This document shows positions 16,840 through 25,892 of a DNA stretch of 64,000 bases, in pieces. The notes below the pieces were generated by a model. That model searched no databases and was not told the DNA's origin. It saw nothing but the letters and a program-made list of their open reading frames with translations. Source of the stretch: Mesorhizobium sp. INR15 (GTDB taxonomy: Bacteria; Pseudomonadota; Alphaproteobacteria; Rhizobiales; Rhizobiaceae); the NCBI RefSeq assembly GCF_015500075.1, contig NZ_CP045496.1, forward strand, positions 2,180,001-2,244,000, given 5' to 3'. Each line of letters begins with the position of its first letter. The first letter of the stretch is position 1. The position numbers and the translations under genes are program-made.

Positions 16840-18678
16840 TCAATTGTCGAGCGCTTCCAGTTCATCGATCAGGCCGCTGATCACGCCAAGCCCGATCTGC
16901 CAGAACGCGGGGTCGGTGGCGTCGAGGCCGAAGGGCGCCAGCAACTGCGAATGGTGCTTGGTGCCGCCGGCGCGAAGCATCTCGAAATACTTGTCCTGAA
17001 AACCGCGCTCGGCATTCTGGTAGACGGCGTAGAGCGAGTTCACCAGGCAGTCGCCGAAAGCGTAGGCGTAGACATAGAAGGGCGAATGGATGAAGTGCGG
17101 GATGTAGGTCCAGAACACTTCGTAGCCCTCGCGCAGCTTGATCGCCGGACCGAGGCTTTCCGCCTGCACTTCCAGCCAGAACTGGCCGAGCTTGTCGGAG
17201 GTCAATTCGCCATTCTTGCGCTCGGCATGCACCTTGCGCTCGAATTCGTAGAAGGCGATCTGGCGCACGACCGTGTTGATCATGTCCTCGACCTTCTGGG
17301 CGAGCATGGCCTTGCGTTCGCGCTTGTCGGTGGTCTGGTCGAGCAGCGAGCGGAAGGTCAGCATTTCGCCGAACACGGACGCCGTCTCGGCCAGCGTCAG
17401 TGGCGTCGAGGCCATCAGCGCGCCCTGGCCGCTGGCCAGAACCTGATGCACGCCATGGCCGAGTTCATGCGCCAGCGTCATCACATCGCGTGGCTTGCCC
17501 ATATAGTTCAACAGGACATAAGGATGCGCCGACGGCACCGTCGGATGGGCAAAGGCGCCAGGTGACTTGCCGGGCCTGACCGGCGCATCGATCCAGTTGC
17601 GGTCGAAGAAGGTTCTGGCGATCTCGGCCATATCAGGCGAAAAGCGCTGGTAGGCGGAAAGTACGGTGTGCTTGGCCTCGTCCCAGCCGATCACCGCTTG
17701 CGGCGTCTCGGGCAAGGGGGCGTTGCGGTCCCAGTGGTTCATCACCTCCATGCCCAGCCAGCGCGCCTTCATCGCGTAGTAGCGATGCGACAAGCGAGGG
17801 TAGGCTTCGCGCACCGCCAAGGCCAACGCATCGACAACGCTGCGCTCGACGCGGTTGGCCAGATGGCGGGAATCGGCAATGTCCTCGAAGCCGCGCCAGC
17901 GGTCCGATATTTCCTTGTCCTTGGCCAGCGTGTTGGTGATCAGCGTGAAGGTGCGCAAGCTTTTGCGGAAGGTCGCGGCCAGCGCTTCCGACGCCTGGCG
18001 GCGGACCTCGCCATCGGCATCCTGCAGGCGGTTCAGCGCCGGCTCCAACGACATTTGCTCGCCGTCGATGTCGAAGCGCAGGTCGGTCATCGTCTCGTCG
18101 AACAGACGGTTCCAGGCACCGCGTCCGGTGATCGATTTCTCGTGGAAAAGTTGCTCGACACGGTCCTCGAGCTGATAGGGCTTGTCCATGCGCAGATCGA
18201 GCACCCACGGGCGGTAGTGGCCAAAGGCTGAATCGGCGGCGAGCGCGTTTTCGATCGCGGCATCGTCGATCAGGTTCAGCTCGAGCGCGAAAAACAGCAG
18301 ATGCGCACTGGCATCGGTCATCTTCTCCTGGATGTCGCCATAGAGCTTGGCGCGCTGCGGATCAGCCGTGTTGCCGGCATAGACCAGGCCGGCATAGGAG
18401 ACGATGCGGCCGATCAGTTCCTCCAGCGCCTCATAGGCCTGGAGCGCTTCGCCCAGCCTGCCTGCACCGCCGCGTCCGGCCTCGGTTGCGAGCGTGCCTT
18501 TCCAGCGGGTCTCGAAACTGATCGCATCGGCGGCCGCCTTGGCGATATCGCGCTTGAGCTCTGGCGCTTCCATGCCGGCGTAGAGGTCGGCAAGGTTCCA
18601 TTCAGGCAAATCGCCAAGCTCCGCGGCGCCGTGACCGGAGGCTGCCGCCGCAAGCTGCCGAGCAAAAACCTTGTGCAT
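16840..18678 (-). CDS. pepF: M3 family oligoendopeptidase F
   Basis: This cytosolic zinc peptidase cleaves short peptides. The 612-residue length is typical of PepF. The HExxH zinc motif is seen in DVMTLAHELGHGVHQVLA, with the third ligand region TLAETASVFGEM downstream. An N-terminal PepF/M3 helical domain precedes it. The ATG at 18678 was chosen over a TTG two codons upstream because of its position after an AAGG. It is divergent from the response-regulator gene. Confidence 0.92.
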   Translation of the reverse strand: MHKVFARQLAAAASGHGAAELGDLPEWNLADLYAGMEAPELKRDIAKAAADAISFETRWKGTLATEAGRGGAGRLGEALQAYEALEELIGRIVSYAGLVYAGNTADPQRAKLYGDIQEKMTDASAHLLFFALELNLIDDAAIENALAADSAFGHYRPWVLDLRMDKPYQLEDRVEQLFHEKSITGRGAWNRLFDETMTDLRFDIDGEQMSLEPALNRLQDADGEVRRQASEALAATFRKSLRTFTLITNTLAKDKEISDRWRGFEDIADSRHLANRVERSVVDALALAVREAYPRLSHRYYAMKARWLGMEVMNHWDRNAPLPETPQAVIGWDEAKHTVLSAYQRFSPDMAEIARTFFDRNWIDAPVRPGKSPGAFAHPTVPSAHPYVLLNYMGKPRDVMTLAHELGHGVHQVLASGQGALMASTPLTLAETASVFGEMLTFRSLLDQTTDKRERKAMLAQKVEDMINTVVRQIAFYEFERKVHAERKNGELTSDKLGQFWLEVQAESLGPAIKLREGYEVFWTYIPHFIHSPFYVYAYAFGDCLVNSLYAVYQNAERGFQDKYFEMLRAGGTKHHSQLLAPFGLDATDPAFWQIGLGVISGLIDELEALDN

Positions 18679-18832
18679 TGCCAATACCTTCCGGGTCGGG
18701 AGCCGTGGGGAAATGAGAAGCCGGTCAAATCCTAAGGAATTCGTTCACCGGGTTTTTTGAAACCTTGTTTAGAACCCTGTGCCAAGATGGTCCACAAGGT
18801 AGATTTCCTCGGGCGGCATAGTCATACCAGTC

Positions 18833-20368
18833 ATGACAGGTTCCATACTCATAGTCGATGACGATCCCGTGCAGCGCCGGCTGCTCGAGGCGGCGGTGAC
18901 ACGGTTTGGCTACACCGCGATCGCGGTGGATGGCGGCGAGGCGGGTCTTGCCGTGCTCGACGGGCCAAACGCGCGCGACGTATCGGTGGTCATCCTCGAC
19001 ATGGTGATGCCGGGGCTCGACGGCATCGGCGTGCTCAAGGCGATGCGCGAGCGCGACATTCAAACGCCTGTCATCATCCAGACCGCGCAGGGCGGCATCG
19101 AAACCGTCGTTTCGGCGATGCGGCACGGGGCTTTCGATTTCGTCGTCAAGCCGGCCTCGCCCGAGAGGCTGCAGGCGTCGATCGGCAACGCGCTCAAGGT
19201 CGAGGCGGTCGAAGGCGAGGTCAAGCGCACGTCGCGGCGGCGCGGCGGCCATCTGACGTTCAAGGACATGATCACGCACAGTCCGGCCATGGACCGGGTC
19301 ATCCGGCTTGGCCAGAAGGCGGCGGCATCCAACATCCCGATCCTGATCGAGGGTGAATCCGGGGTCGGCAAGGAACTGGTGGCGCGCGCTATCCAGGGCA
19401 GCAGCGATCGCCGCGCCAAGCCCTTCGTCACCGTCAATTGCGGCGCCATCCCCGACAATCTGGTCGAATCGATCCTGTTCGGCCACGAGAAGGGCTCGTT
19501 CACCGGCGCCACGGAAAAGCACGCCGGCAAGTTTGTCGAGGCGCATTCAGGCACGCTGTTTCTCGACGAGATCGGCGACCTGCCGCTCGATGTCCAGGTC
19601 AAGCTTCTGCGCGCCGTGCAGGACGGCGAGGTCGATCCGGTCGGGGGCCGCGCCACCGTCAAGGTCGACATCCGGCTGATCTCGGCGACGCACCGCAATC
19701 TGCTGCAGCAGGTCAAGGACGGCAAGTTCCGCGAGGATCTGTTCTACCGGCTGAACGTCTATCCGATTTTCGTGCCGCCGCTGCGCGACCGCCGCGACGA
19801 CATCCCGCATCTGGTGACGCATTTCATGGAGAAGGTGGCGCCGGCGGACCCGCGCCATCGCCTGCACGGAATTTCGGCCTCCGCGCTCACCATGCTGCGG
19901 GCCTATGACTGGCCGGGCAACATCAGGCAGCTGGAAAATGCCGTCTTCCGGGCTTCGGTCCTGTGTGAAGGCGATGTGCTGACCGAAGAAGAGTTTCCGC
20001 AGATCCGGGCCCAGGTGGAGGGCACCGTCAATCTCGACACCGATGGGGCGTTGCCGCAATCGGCGATGGGCATCCAGCCGCGCGACGAGAATGCCTTGCC
20101 GCGGGACGACATGCCTGCCGCCGGTTTTGATCCGCCGGCAAGGCTCCAGCCGCGCTTCGGTACGTTGCGTGCCCTCGATGACCGCGGCAACGTGCGGGCG
20201 CTGGCTGATGTCGAACTTGAAATGATCAAGCTCGCCATCGATCACTATAACGGCCAGATGAGCGAAGTCGCCCGCAGGCTCGGCATTGGCCGTTCGACCT
20301 TGTACCGAAAGCTCAAGGAATACGGAATCGACCCGGAAACCGGGCGCGTCGACCGGCTGGCCTCCTGA
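18833..20368 (+). CDS. NtrC-type sigma-54-dependent response regulator
   Basis: The 511-residue protein has a receiver domain (1-120) with acidic pocket DDD (9-11), phosphoacceptor D56, T84 and K106. An AAA+ domain follows (about 145-380) with Walker A GESGVGKE (174-181), Walker B LFLDEIGDLP and arginine-finger region FREDLFYRLNV. The C-terminus carries a Fis-type helix-turn-helix (about 460-500, EVARRLGIGRSTLYRKLKEYGI). It should activate RNA polymerase-sigma-54. The sigma-54 contact loop reads GSFTGA (221-226) rather than GAFTGA. No histidine kinase gene is adjacent, so it is an orphan regulator here. Confidence 0.92.
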   Translation: MTGSILIVDDDPVQRRLLEAAVTRFGYTAIAVDGGEAGLAVLDGPNARDVSVVILDMVMPGLDGIGVLKAMRERDIQTPVIIQTAQGGIETVVSAMRHGAFDFVVKPASPERLQASIGNALKVEAVEGEVKRTSRRRGGHLTFKDMITHSPAMDRVIRLGQKAAASNIPILIEGESGVGKELVARAIQGSSDRRAKPFVTVNCGAIPDNLVESILFGHEKGSFTGATEKHAGKFVEAHSGTLFLDEIGDLPLDVQVKLLRAVQDGEVDPVGGRATVKVDIRLISATHRNLLQQVKDGKFREDLFYRLNVYPIFVPPLRDRRDDIPHLVTHFMEKVAPADPRHRLHGISASALTMLRAYDWPGNIRQLENAVFRASVLCEGDVLTEEEFPQIRAQVEGTVNLDTDGALPQSAMGIQPRDENALPRDDMPAAGFDPPARLQPRFGTLRALDDRGNVRALADVELEMIKLAIDHYNGQMSEVARRLGIGRSTLYRKLKEYGIDPETGRVDRLAS

Positions 20369-20737
20369 GACGCAAGGCTGAAGCCAGCTTGCCATGCCAG
20401 AACGGGCCCGGTACGGGGCTTTGAGCTGGAATGTGGCGGGGGTTGTGGACATGTCTGTTCACGCATTAAGGCCAACGGTAACAGATCGTGTTCGGCAAAA
20501 CCCCGAAACATCATCTAAACCAGCGGTTTACCAAGAAATCCTGTACACAATTTTTGACGGGATATCGCCACGGTGTTACCGCATTTCAGCTTCAATAAGC
20601 GATGATTAACCATTAGGATCGATATTCGGATGTGATAATAACGCATCCGTTTGGGCAAATCCGGGGACAAACGGCAGCCTGCAGGGCCTTTTGATTTGAA
20701 CAGAATCGAACGACACACAAACGGGCGGCACTACCAT
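20369..20737. other. Intergenic region upstream of the DUF882 gene
   Basis: No gene is supported in these 369 bases; the right part is visibly AT-richer (20500-20640). An inverted repeat CGGATG (20627-20632) / CATCCG (20644-20649) lies about 90 nt before the probable start of the DUF882 gene and may be an operator or leader hairpin. I looked for a sigma-54 -24/-12 element and found no good match. Confidence 0.45.
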
Positions 20738-22555
20738 GTGAGCGTCTGGCCGAAGTGGCTGGCTGCTCTGGTTATTGCCTTTGGTTTGGTTGCCGCTGCC
20801 GCGACCGGCGCCAGCGCCGAGACACGCTCGCTGAAGCTTTACCACCTGCACACGCACGAGAAGGCCGAGATCGTCTACAAGCGCAACGGCCGCTACGATG
20901 CCGAGGGCCTCAGGAAAATCAACATCATCCTGCGTGACTGGCGCCGCAACGAGCCGACCAAGATGGATCCGCGTCTGCTGGATCTGGTCTGGGAAGCCTA
21001 TCGTGAGAGTGGCGCCACCGACTATATCCAGGTCGTCTGCGGCTACCGTTCGCCGTCGACCAATTCCATGCTGCGCAGCCGCAGCAGGGGCGTCGCCGAG
21101 AAAAGCCAGCATATGCTTGGCAAGGCGATGGACTTCTACATTCCCGGCGTGCCGCTGAAGAAGCTGCGCAACATCGGCCTCAGGATGCAGGGTGGCGGCG
21201 TCGGCTACTACCCGACTTCAGGCTCGCCGTTCGTCCATATGGACGTTGGCAACGTGCGCCATTGGCCCGGCATCAGCCGCCAGGAACTCGTCAGCCTGTT
21301 CCCCAATGGCAAGACCTTGCATGTGCCGAGCGACGGCAGGCCGCTGCCCGGTTATGAGCAGGCGGTTGCGTCCTACAAGGCCCGCAAGGGTTCAGGCGCT
21401 CCTGCCATCGAGATGGCCAGCGCCGGCGGCAGCACCAAGAGATCAGGTGGCCTGCTGGCTGCCTTCTTCGGCGGCGGTGGCGACGACGAAGCCGACGACA
21501 GTGCCGATGTCGGGACAGGCGCACCCGCGCCGAAGCCTCGCGCCGTGAAGCCGGCCCTGGCGACCGCCAGGAGCAGCAATCTTCCGGGCATCGCCATCGT
21601 GGCGCCGGAGAATGCACAGCGCGCCGAGATTCCGCAGGTTGCCGACGAGCAGGCGCCGGAGCCGGAGAAGGATACGCCTGAGACGATCATCGCCGCGCTG
21701 CCGGCGCGCAGCATTCCGCTGCCCGATTTCGCGCCGCGCCCGAAGGTCGATGTCGGTGCCAAGCAGCCTGAGACCGTTCCGTTCGGCACGGCGGATGCAA
21801 CCGCGACGACCGAACAGGCCGTTGCGACCGCGCAGGCGCCTGCCAGCGTTCCGTTTGGCATGGCTGATCCGTCGGCTGCCGCCGACCCGGCACGCGTTGC
21901 CGTCAACAACATACCATTGCCGACCTGGCGCCCCGATCGCTCGGTGCCAGCCGACCTGTCGACGCCGCCGAGCAAGGATGTACTGCTGGCGCTGGCGGAT
22001 ACGGCTGATCACGGCAAGACGGCGACCGACGCGTTCTCGGTTCTGCCGAGCGCACGCCCCGATACGGCCAAGCGCGATGAAGTCAAGGCCGTGCTTGACG
22101 AAGCCAATGCCGCTCCGGCTGGCGAATACCAGGTCGCCTCGCTGTCCGAGCCGCGCTCGGCCTTCAACGATCCGGCAGGCGTCGATGCAGCATCGCCGCG
22201 TGGAGCGGTTGTTGCCCGGCCAGCTGGTTCCGACCCGGCGTCGGCGATCGGTGCCGGCGTGAAAACCACCCGCAAGGAATCGAGAGCGACCACACGTGAC
22301 CTGAAGCCCGGCCCCAAGGCCGTCGTGGTTGCCGCCGCGCCGCAGGCCGCCCGCTGGGCGCTGAGCAGCGGCGAGAATGTCGCCACCGTTTCCAGCCCAA
22401 CGACAGCACCGCGCTACGCCTACAATCTGGTGCATACAGCGCCGAGCGAGGTCTATACGGCTGGCTTCCAGGCCGACAACCAGATGGCCGATGCCAACAA
22501 GTTCACCGGCAACGCCGTCAAGTTCCTGTCGGTCGCACGCTTCCAGACCAAATAA
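20738..22555 (+). CDS. DUF882/YcbK-like (peptidase M15-type) exported protein with long disordered tail
   Basis: The protein is about 605 residues from a GTG at 20738, which opens the signal/anchor segment (VWPKWLAALVIAFGL..ATGASA). In-frame TTG codons at 20651 and 20696 are alternatives, and no ribosome site decides. Residues about 30-190 form a DUF882 domain with VVCGYRSPSTNSMLR, SQHMLGKAMDFYI and SPFVHMDVGNVRHWPG; its His and Asp residues match the M15/YcbK zinc-site pattern. The rest is Ala/Pro-rich and probably disordered, with repeated PLPxWRP/PLPDFAPRP motifs. Relatives act on the cell wall. The tail is much longer than YcbK (about 180 residues). Confidence 0.82.
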   Translation: MSVWPKWLAALVIAFGLVAAAATGASAETRSLKLYHLHTHEKAEIVYKRNGRYDAEGLRKINIILRDWRRNEPTKMDPRLLDLVWEAYRESGATDYIQVVCGYRSPSTNSMLRSRSRGVAEKSQHMLGKAMDFYIPGVPLKKLRNIGLRMQGGGVGYYPTSGSPFVHMDVGNVRHWPGISRQELVSLFPNGKTLHVPSDGRPLPGYEQAVASYKARKGSGAPAIEMASAGGSTKRSGGLLAAFFGGGGDDEADDSADVGTGAPAPKPRAVKPALATARSSNLPGIAIVAPENAQRAEIPQVADEQAPEPEKDTPETIIAALPARSIPLPDFAPRPKVDVGAKQPETVPFGTADATATTEQAVATAQAPASVPFGMADPSAAADPARVAVNNIPLPTWRPDRSVPADLSTPPSKDVLLALADTADHGKTATDAFSVLPSARPDTAKRDEVKAVLDEANAAPAGEYQVASLSEPRSAFNDPAGVDAASPRGAVVARPAGSDPASAIGAGVKTTRKESRATTRDLKPGPKAVVVAAAPQAARWALSSGENVATVSSPTTAPRYAYNLVHTAPSEVYTAGFQADNQMADANKFTGNAVKFLSVARFQTK

Positions 22556-22577
22556 TTTGCGACCAAGCATTCTGCAG

Positions 22578-22607
22578 AGCCGCGCCGGGCAACCCGCGCG
22601 GCTTTTT
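22578..22607 (+). terminator. Intrinsic terminator of the DUF882 gene
   Basis: AGCCGCGC(C)GGG / CCCGCGCGGCT with a CAA loop and one bulged C is followed by five T residues, about 20 nt after the stop codon. Confidence 0.85.
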
Positions 22608-22746
22608 GCTGTCCGGGCCGGCATCGGTTTCTGACGTTCAGCGATTATAAGCCGGCAAAGGCGCGCGGAGCTGACATTCTCGTGATGACGGAACGGCCTG
22701 CTGTTTCAGCGGTTTCCCTGGTGTTCATTCAACCCTAGGAAAATCC

Positions 22747-22941
22747 ATGAAAAATATTCTACTGGCTTCGGTCATCGCATTGGCAACCGCCTCGGCGGCG
22801 ATCGCTCCCACGCAGGCCGCCACGGTGGTCATCAAGACCAATGATCATATGCACATGATGAAGAAGCATTGCCGAACCAAGATCGTCACCCATTGGCGGC
22901 ATCACCACAAGGTGGTCGAGAAGGTCAGGGTCTGCAACTGA
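22747..22941 (+). CDS. Small secreted His-rich basic peptide
   Basis: The 64-residue product has a signal peptide (MKNILLASVIALATASAAIA, cleaved near QAA) and a mature part of about 38 residues with ten His, many Lys/Arg and two Cys (HMHMMKKHC.. and ..VRVCN). The two cysteines may pair. The His/Met content could bind metal. A terminator follows, so this is a stand-alone transcript. No named family is recognised, though similar small rhizobial peptides are often annotated as hypothetical. Confidence 0.65.
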   Translation: MKNILLASVIALATASAAIAPTQAATVVIKTNDHMHMMKKHCRTKIVTHWRHHHKVVEKVRVCN

Positions 22942-22962
22942 TCCAGAGAAGCAATATCATGG

Positions 22963-22991
22963 CTCGGCCGGCGAAAGTTGGCCGGGTTTTT
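22963..22991 (+). terminator. Intrinsic terminator of the small peptide gene
   Basis: CTCGGCCGGC and GTTGGCCGGG pair over 10 bp (including G-T pairs) around a GAAA tetraloop, followed by five T residues. Confidence 0.8.
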
Positions 22992-23047
22992 GGCGGCCCG
23001 CTGCTGGTGAGTGGCTGCCAGGCAAAATACCCGGTCAACTTAGGTTC

Positions 23048-23686
23048 CTACTTGGCGAGCTTGCTCGCTTCCCGCGCCAAGGCCTCGATCTCGGCCCACT
23101 TGCCGGCCTTGACCAGATCGTCGGGCGCTACCCAGGACCCGCCGACGCAGATGACGTTGGGCAGGCTGAGATAGTCGGCGGCGTTCTTGGCCGAGATGCC
23201 GCCGGTCGGGCAGAATTTCACGTCGGCGAGCGGCGAGGCGAAAGCCTTGAGCGAGGGGATGCCGCCGGACTGCTCGGCCGGGAAGAATTTCAGGAACCGC
23301 AATCCGGCTTCGCGCGCGGCCATGATCTCGCCGGGGGTGATGGTGCCAGGCAGCAACGGGACATCACTGTCCTTCGACGCCGCCAGAAGCTCGCGGGTGA
23401 TGCCGGGGCTGACGATGAATTTCGAGCCAGCCGCCGCCGCCTCGTCGAACTGGCGGGCGTCCAGAATGGTCCCGGCGCCGACAATGGCCTCTTCGACTTC
23501 GCCTGCCACGCGCCGGATCGCCTCCAGCGCATCGGCGGTCCGAAGCGTGATCTCGATCGCCGGCAGGCCGCCGCGTGCGAGCGCGCGCGCCAGTGGCACC
23601 GCATCGGCGACGTTGGCGATCTTCAGTACTGGGATCACAGGCTGCCCATTGAGGAGTGACAGGAGTTTTTCGGTCTTACTGGGCAC
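23048..23686 (-). CDS. eda: KDPG/KHG aldolase
   Basis: The enzyme cleaves 2-keto-3-deoxy-6-phosphogluconate to pyruvate and glyceraldehyde 3-phosphate (Entner-Doudoroff pathway). The 212-residue TIM-barrel protein shows the family motifs PVIPVLKI, GLPAIEITLRT (catalytic Glu), VGAGTIL, FIVSPG, PGTITPGEIMAA, FLKFFPAE (Schiff-base Lys) and FCPTGGIS. The GTG at 23686 has GGAGAG 5 nt upstream and was preferred over the TTG/ATG-type starts further up to 23734. No edd gene is adjacent. Confidence 0.92.
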   Translation of the reverse strand: MPSKTEKLLSLLNGQPVIPVLKIANVADAVPLARALARGGLPAIEITLRTADALEAIRRVAGEVEEAIVGAGTILDARQFDEAAAAGSKFIVSPGITRELLAASKDSDVPLLPGTITPGEIMAAREAGLRFLKFFPAEQSGGIPSLKAFASPLADVKFCPTGGISAKNAADYLSLPNVICVGGSWVAPDDLVKAGKWAEIEALAREASKLAK

Positions 23687-23699
23687 TTCGTCTCTCCTT

Positions 23700-23737
23700 G
23701 ATCTGGATAATTCAACTTGATCTTGATAATTCAACCG
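23700..23737. promoter_or_regulatory. Tandem 19-bp direct repeat in the eda promoter region
   Basis: GATCTGGATAATTCAACTT (23700-23718) is followed directly by GATCTTGATAATTCAACCG (23719-23737), identical at 16 of 19 positions. It lies 14 nt upstream of the eda start and could be a double operator or overlap the promoter. Confidence 0.5.
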
Positions 23738-23862
23738 ATTAGCAGAAGGGTGTTTTCCTGTCCACGAAACCAGCCGTGTCGCGATGTCACGCGCGGGCGG
23801 GGTTTGCAGACGTTAGCACGCTGCCTTGAATCGGCTGGCATGAGCGTTTAGTGGCTTGGGCG

Positions 23863-24786
23863 ATGACATTGCCAACAACCCCTTTCCGTGTCGCGGCACT
23901 CTACCGCTTCGCCAGGCTCGACGCCTTCGAGGAATTGCGCCAGCCTCTCGCTGCCTTCTGCTGCGGGCGCGGCATCAAGGGCACGCTGCTCCTGGCGCAT
24001 GAGGGCATCAACGGCACGGTCGCCGGAAACGAAGCCGATATCGCCGCGCTGATCGATCACCTCGAATCCATGGAAGGGCTCGCCGGTCTCGAGGTCAAAT
24101 ACAGCAGCGCCACCGAGATGCCGTTCCACCGCATGAAGGTGCGGCTGAAGCGCGAGATCGTCACCATGGGTATCGACGATATCGACCCGGCGAACAGCGC
24201 TGGCACCTATGTCGCGGCGGCCGACTGGAATGCGCTGATCTCCAAGCCCGACACGATCGTCATCGATACGCGCAATGCCTACGAGGTGTCGATCGGCACA
24301 TTCAAGGGTGCTGTCGACCCGGCAACGGCGAGCTTTCGCGAGTTCCCGGCCTGGGTCGAGGCGCATCGCGCCGAACTCGAGGGCAAGAAGGTCGCCATGT
24401 TCTGCACCGGTGGCATCCGCTGCGAAAAGGCGACGGCTTACGTCAAGTCGCTCGGCATCGAAGACGTGTTCCACCTCAAGGGTGGTATCCTGAGATATCT
24501 CGAAGACGTGCCGGCGGGGCAAAGCCTGTGGCAAGGCGAGTGCTTCGTCTTCGACGAGCGCGTGTCCGTGTCGCATGGGCTGATCGAGGGTGACGCCGAG
24601 CTCTGCCGTGCCTGCCGGCATCCGTTGACCGGAGACGACCTGAGATCGCCGAAATACACCGCCGGCGTCTCATGCCCGCATTGTTTCGATGCCCGCACCG
24701 ATGAGGATCGCCGGCGCTATGCCGAGCGCCAGCGCCAGGTGGAATTGGCACAGGCGCAGGGCAGGGGACCGCATATCGGAAGCTAG
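23863..24786 (+). CDS. trhO: tRNA uridine(34) hydroxylase, rhodanese family
   Basis: TrhO (YceA) makes 5-hydroxyuridine at wobble position 34 of certain tRNAs, using O2. The 307-residue protein has an N-terminal acylphosphatase-like domain (GRGIKGTLLLAHEGINGTV), a rhodanese domain (about 120-220) with the active-site loop FCTGGIRCEKAT, and a C-terminal Cys-rich part (CRACRHP..CPHC). The ATG at 23863 was preferred over GTG 23851. It reads divergently from eda. Confidence 0.92.
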   Translation: MTLPTTPFRVAALYRFARLDAFEELRQPLAAFCCGRGIKGTLLLAHEGINGTVAGNEADIAALIDHLESMEGLAGLEVKYSSATEMPFHRMKVRLKREIVTMGIDDIDPANSAGTYVAAADWNALISKPDTIVIDTRNAYEVSIGTFKGAVDPATASFREFPAWVEAHRAELEGKKVAMFCTGGIRCEKATAYVKSLGIEDVFHLKGGILRYLEDVPAGQSLWQGECFVFDERVSVSHGLIEGDAELCRACRHPLTGDDLRSPKYTAGVSCPHCFDARTDEDRRRYAERQRQVELAQAQGRGPHIGS

Positions 24787-24931
24787 CGAGATGGCGCGGC
24801 GGAAGCCCGCGTAATCCTGACGTTTGCCGTAGCGGCAAGGCAGGGTCTGTCATTGCAATGTCAAGGTTTGGGACCTACCTCTTCGACGTTCGAAACCTGC
24901 CCGTTCGGCTGGGCACATTCTGGAGGCATTG

Positions 24932-25672
24932 ATGTTCGATCCCAAGAAGCTTCTCGACGATCTGCTCGGCTCGCAAATACCCGGCACCAGCGGCACCGTC
25001 CGCGACAAGGCCGGGCAGGCCGTGCAGATGGCCAAGGACAATCCGCTGGCCGCCGGAGCGCTGGCCGCGGTGCTGCTTGGGACTGGTGCTGGCCGTGAAG
25101 TGACGGGCGCCGCCGTGAAGCTGGGCGGCCTGGCTGCCATCGGCGGTCTCGCCTACAAGGCCTACCAGAATTACAAGAGCGGCAATGCGCCGGCCGAAGC
25201 GCCCGCCGCCGGCGAGCCGGAATTGCTGCCGCCACCCGCCGACACCGCCTTCCACCCGTCGCAGGCGCCGCAAGGCGAGGATGAATTCACGCTGACCCTG
25301 GTGCGGGCGATGATCTCGGCGGCCAAGGCCGACGGCCATGTCGACGACGACGAACGCCAGAAGATCGCCGGCAAGCTCAGCCTGGCCGGGATAGGCTCCG
25401 ATGCGGAAAAGTTCCTGATGGCGGAACTGGAGAGCCCGCTCGACCTCGATACACTGGTCGCCGGCGCTCATACAGATGCGCAGAAACTCGAACTTTACAC
25501 GGCATCGCGCCTGACCATCGATCCCGATACCCGCGCCGAGCGCGGCTATCTCGATCTTCTGGCCGGCCGCCTTGGTCTGCCGGATGCGCTGATCGACCAT
25601 GTCGAGGCGACGGTTTCGGCGGCAAAAGTCCCGTCAAGCAAGACCGGGACTTCCCCCAATCCGCGCTGGTAG
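24932..25672 (+). CDS. DUF533 (TerB-like) family protein
   Basis: The 246-residue protein begins MFDPKKLLDDLLGSQ, has a glycine/alanine-rich hydrophobic stretch (about 40-80, AGALAAVLLGTGAGREVTG), an acidic Pro-rich linker (90-115), and a helical TerB-like domain (about 120-240) with LVRAMISAAKADGHVDDDE and the Asp/Glu residues typical of such acidic helices. It is probably associated with the inner membrane. The function of DUF533 is not established. It ends in its own terminator. Confidence 0.85.
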   Translation: MFDPKKLLDDLLGSQIPGTSGTVRDKAGQAVQMAKDNPLAAGALAAVLLGTGAGREVTGAAVKLGGLAAIGGLAYKAYQNYKSGNAPAEAPAAGEPELLPPPADTAFHPSQAPQGEDEFTLTLVRAMISAAKADGHVDDDERQKIAGKLSLAGIGSDAEKFLMAELESPLDLDTLVAGAHTDAQKLELYTASRLTIDPDTRAERGYLDLLAGRLGLPDALIDHVEATVSAAKVPSSKTGTSPNPRW

Positions 25673-25782
25673 GTCAAATCGGCACAGAACCGGTGGTTGG
25701 CGATAACCTTTCGTTAACCCAGCAAGCGCATCATTCGAGACAGTCGGATCGGCTTTCCTCCTCCCAAGCCCGGTTCAGATCA

Positions 25783-25807
25783 GGGCGGTCGCCAATGACC
25801 GCCCTTT
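25783..25807 (+). terminator. Intrinsic terminator downstream of the DUF533 gene
   Basis: AGGGCGGTC / GACCGCCCT with a 6-nt loop runs into five T residues. It lies about 110 nt after the stop. Confidence 0.85.
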
Positions 25808-25892
25808 TTGTCGGCGGGCGCCTTCACGCATTTGTCCGACTTGTCACGGCTGCCATCATTTGCGATGGCTGGGGCTTACCGTGGAGGACATC

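Noticed and set aside
20369..20650. Sigma-54 promoter for the DUF882 gene
   Set aside because: GG-rich stretches near 20430 looked suggestive, but no GG-N10-GC pair with proper context was found.
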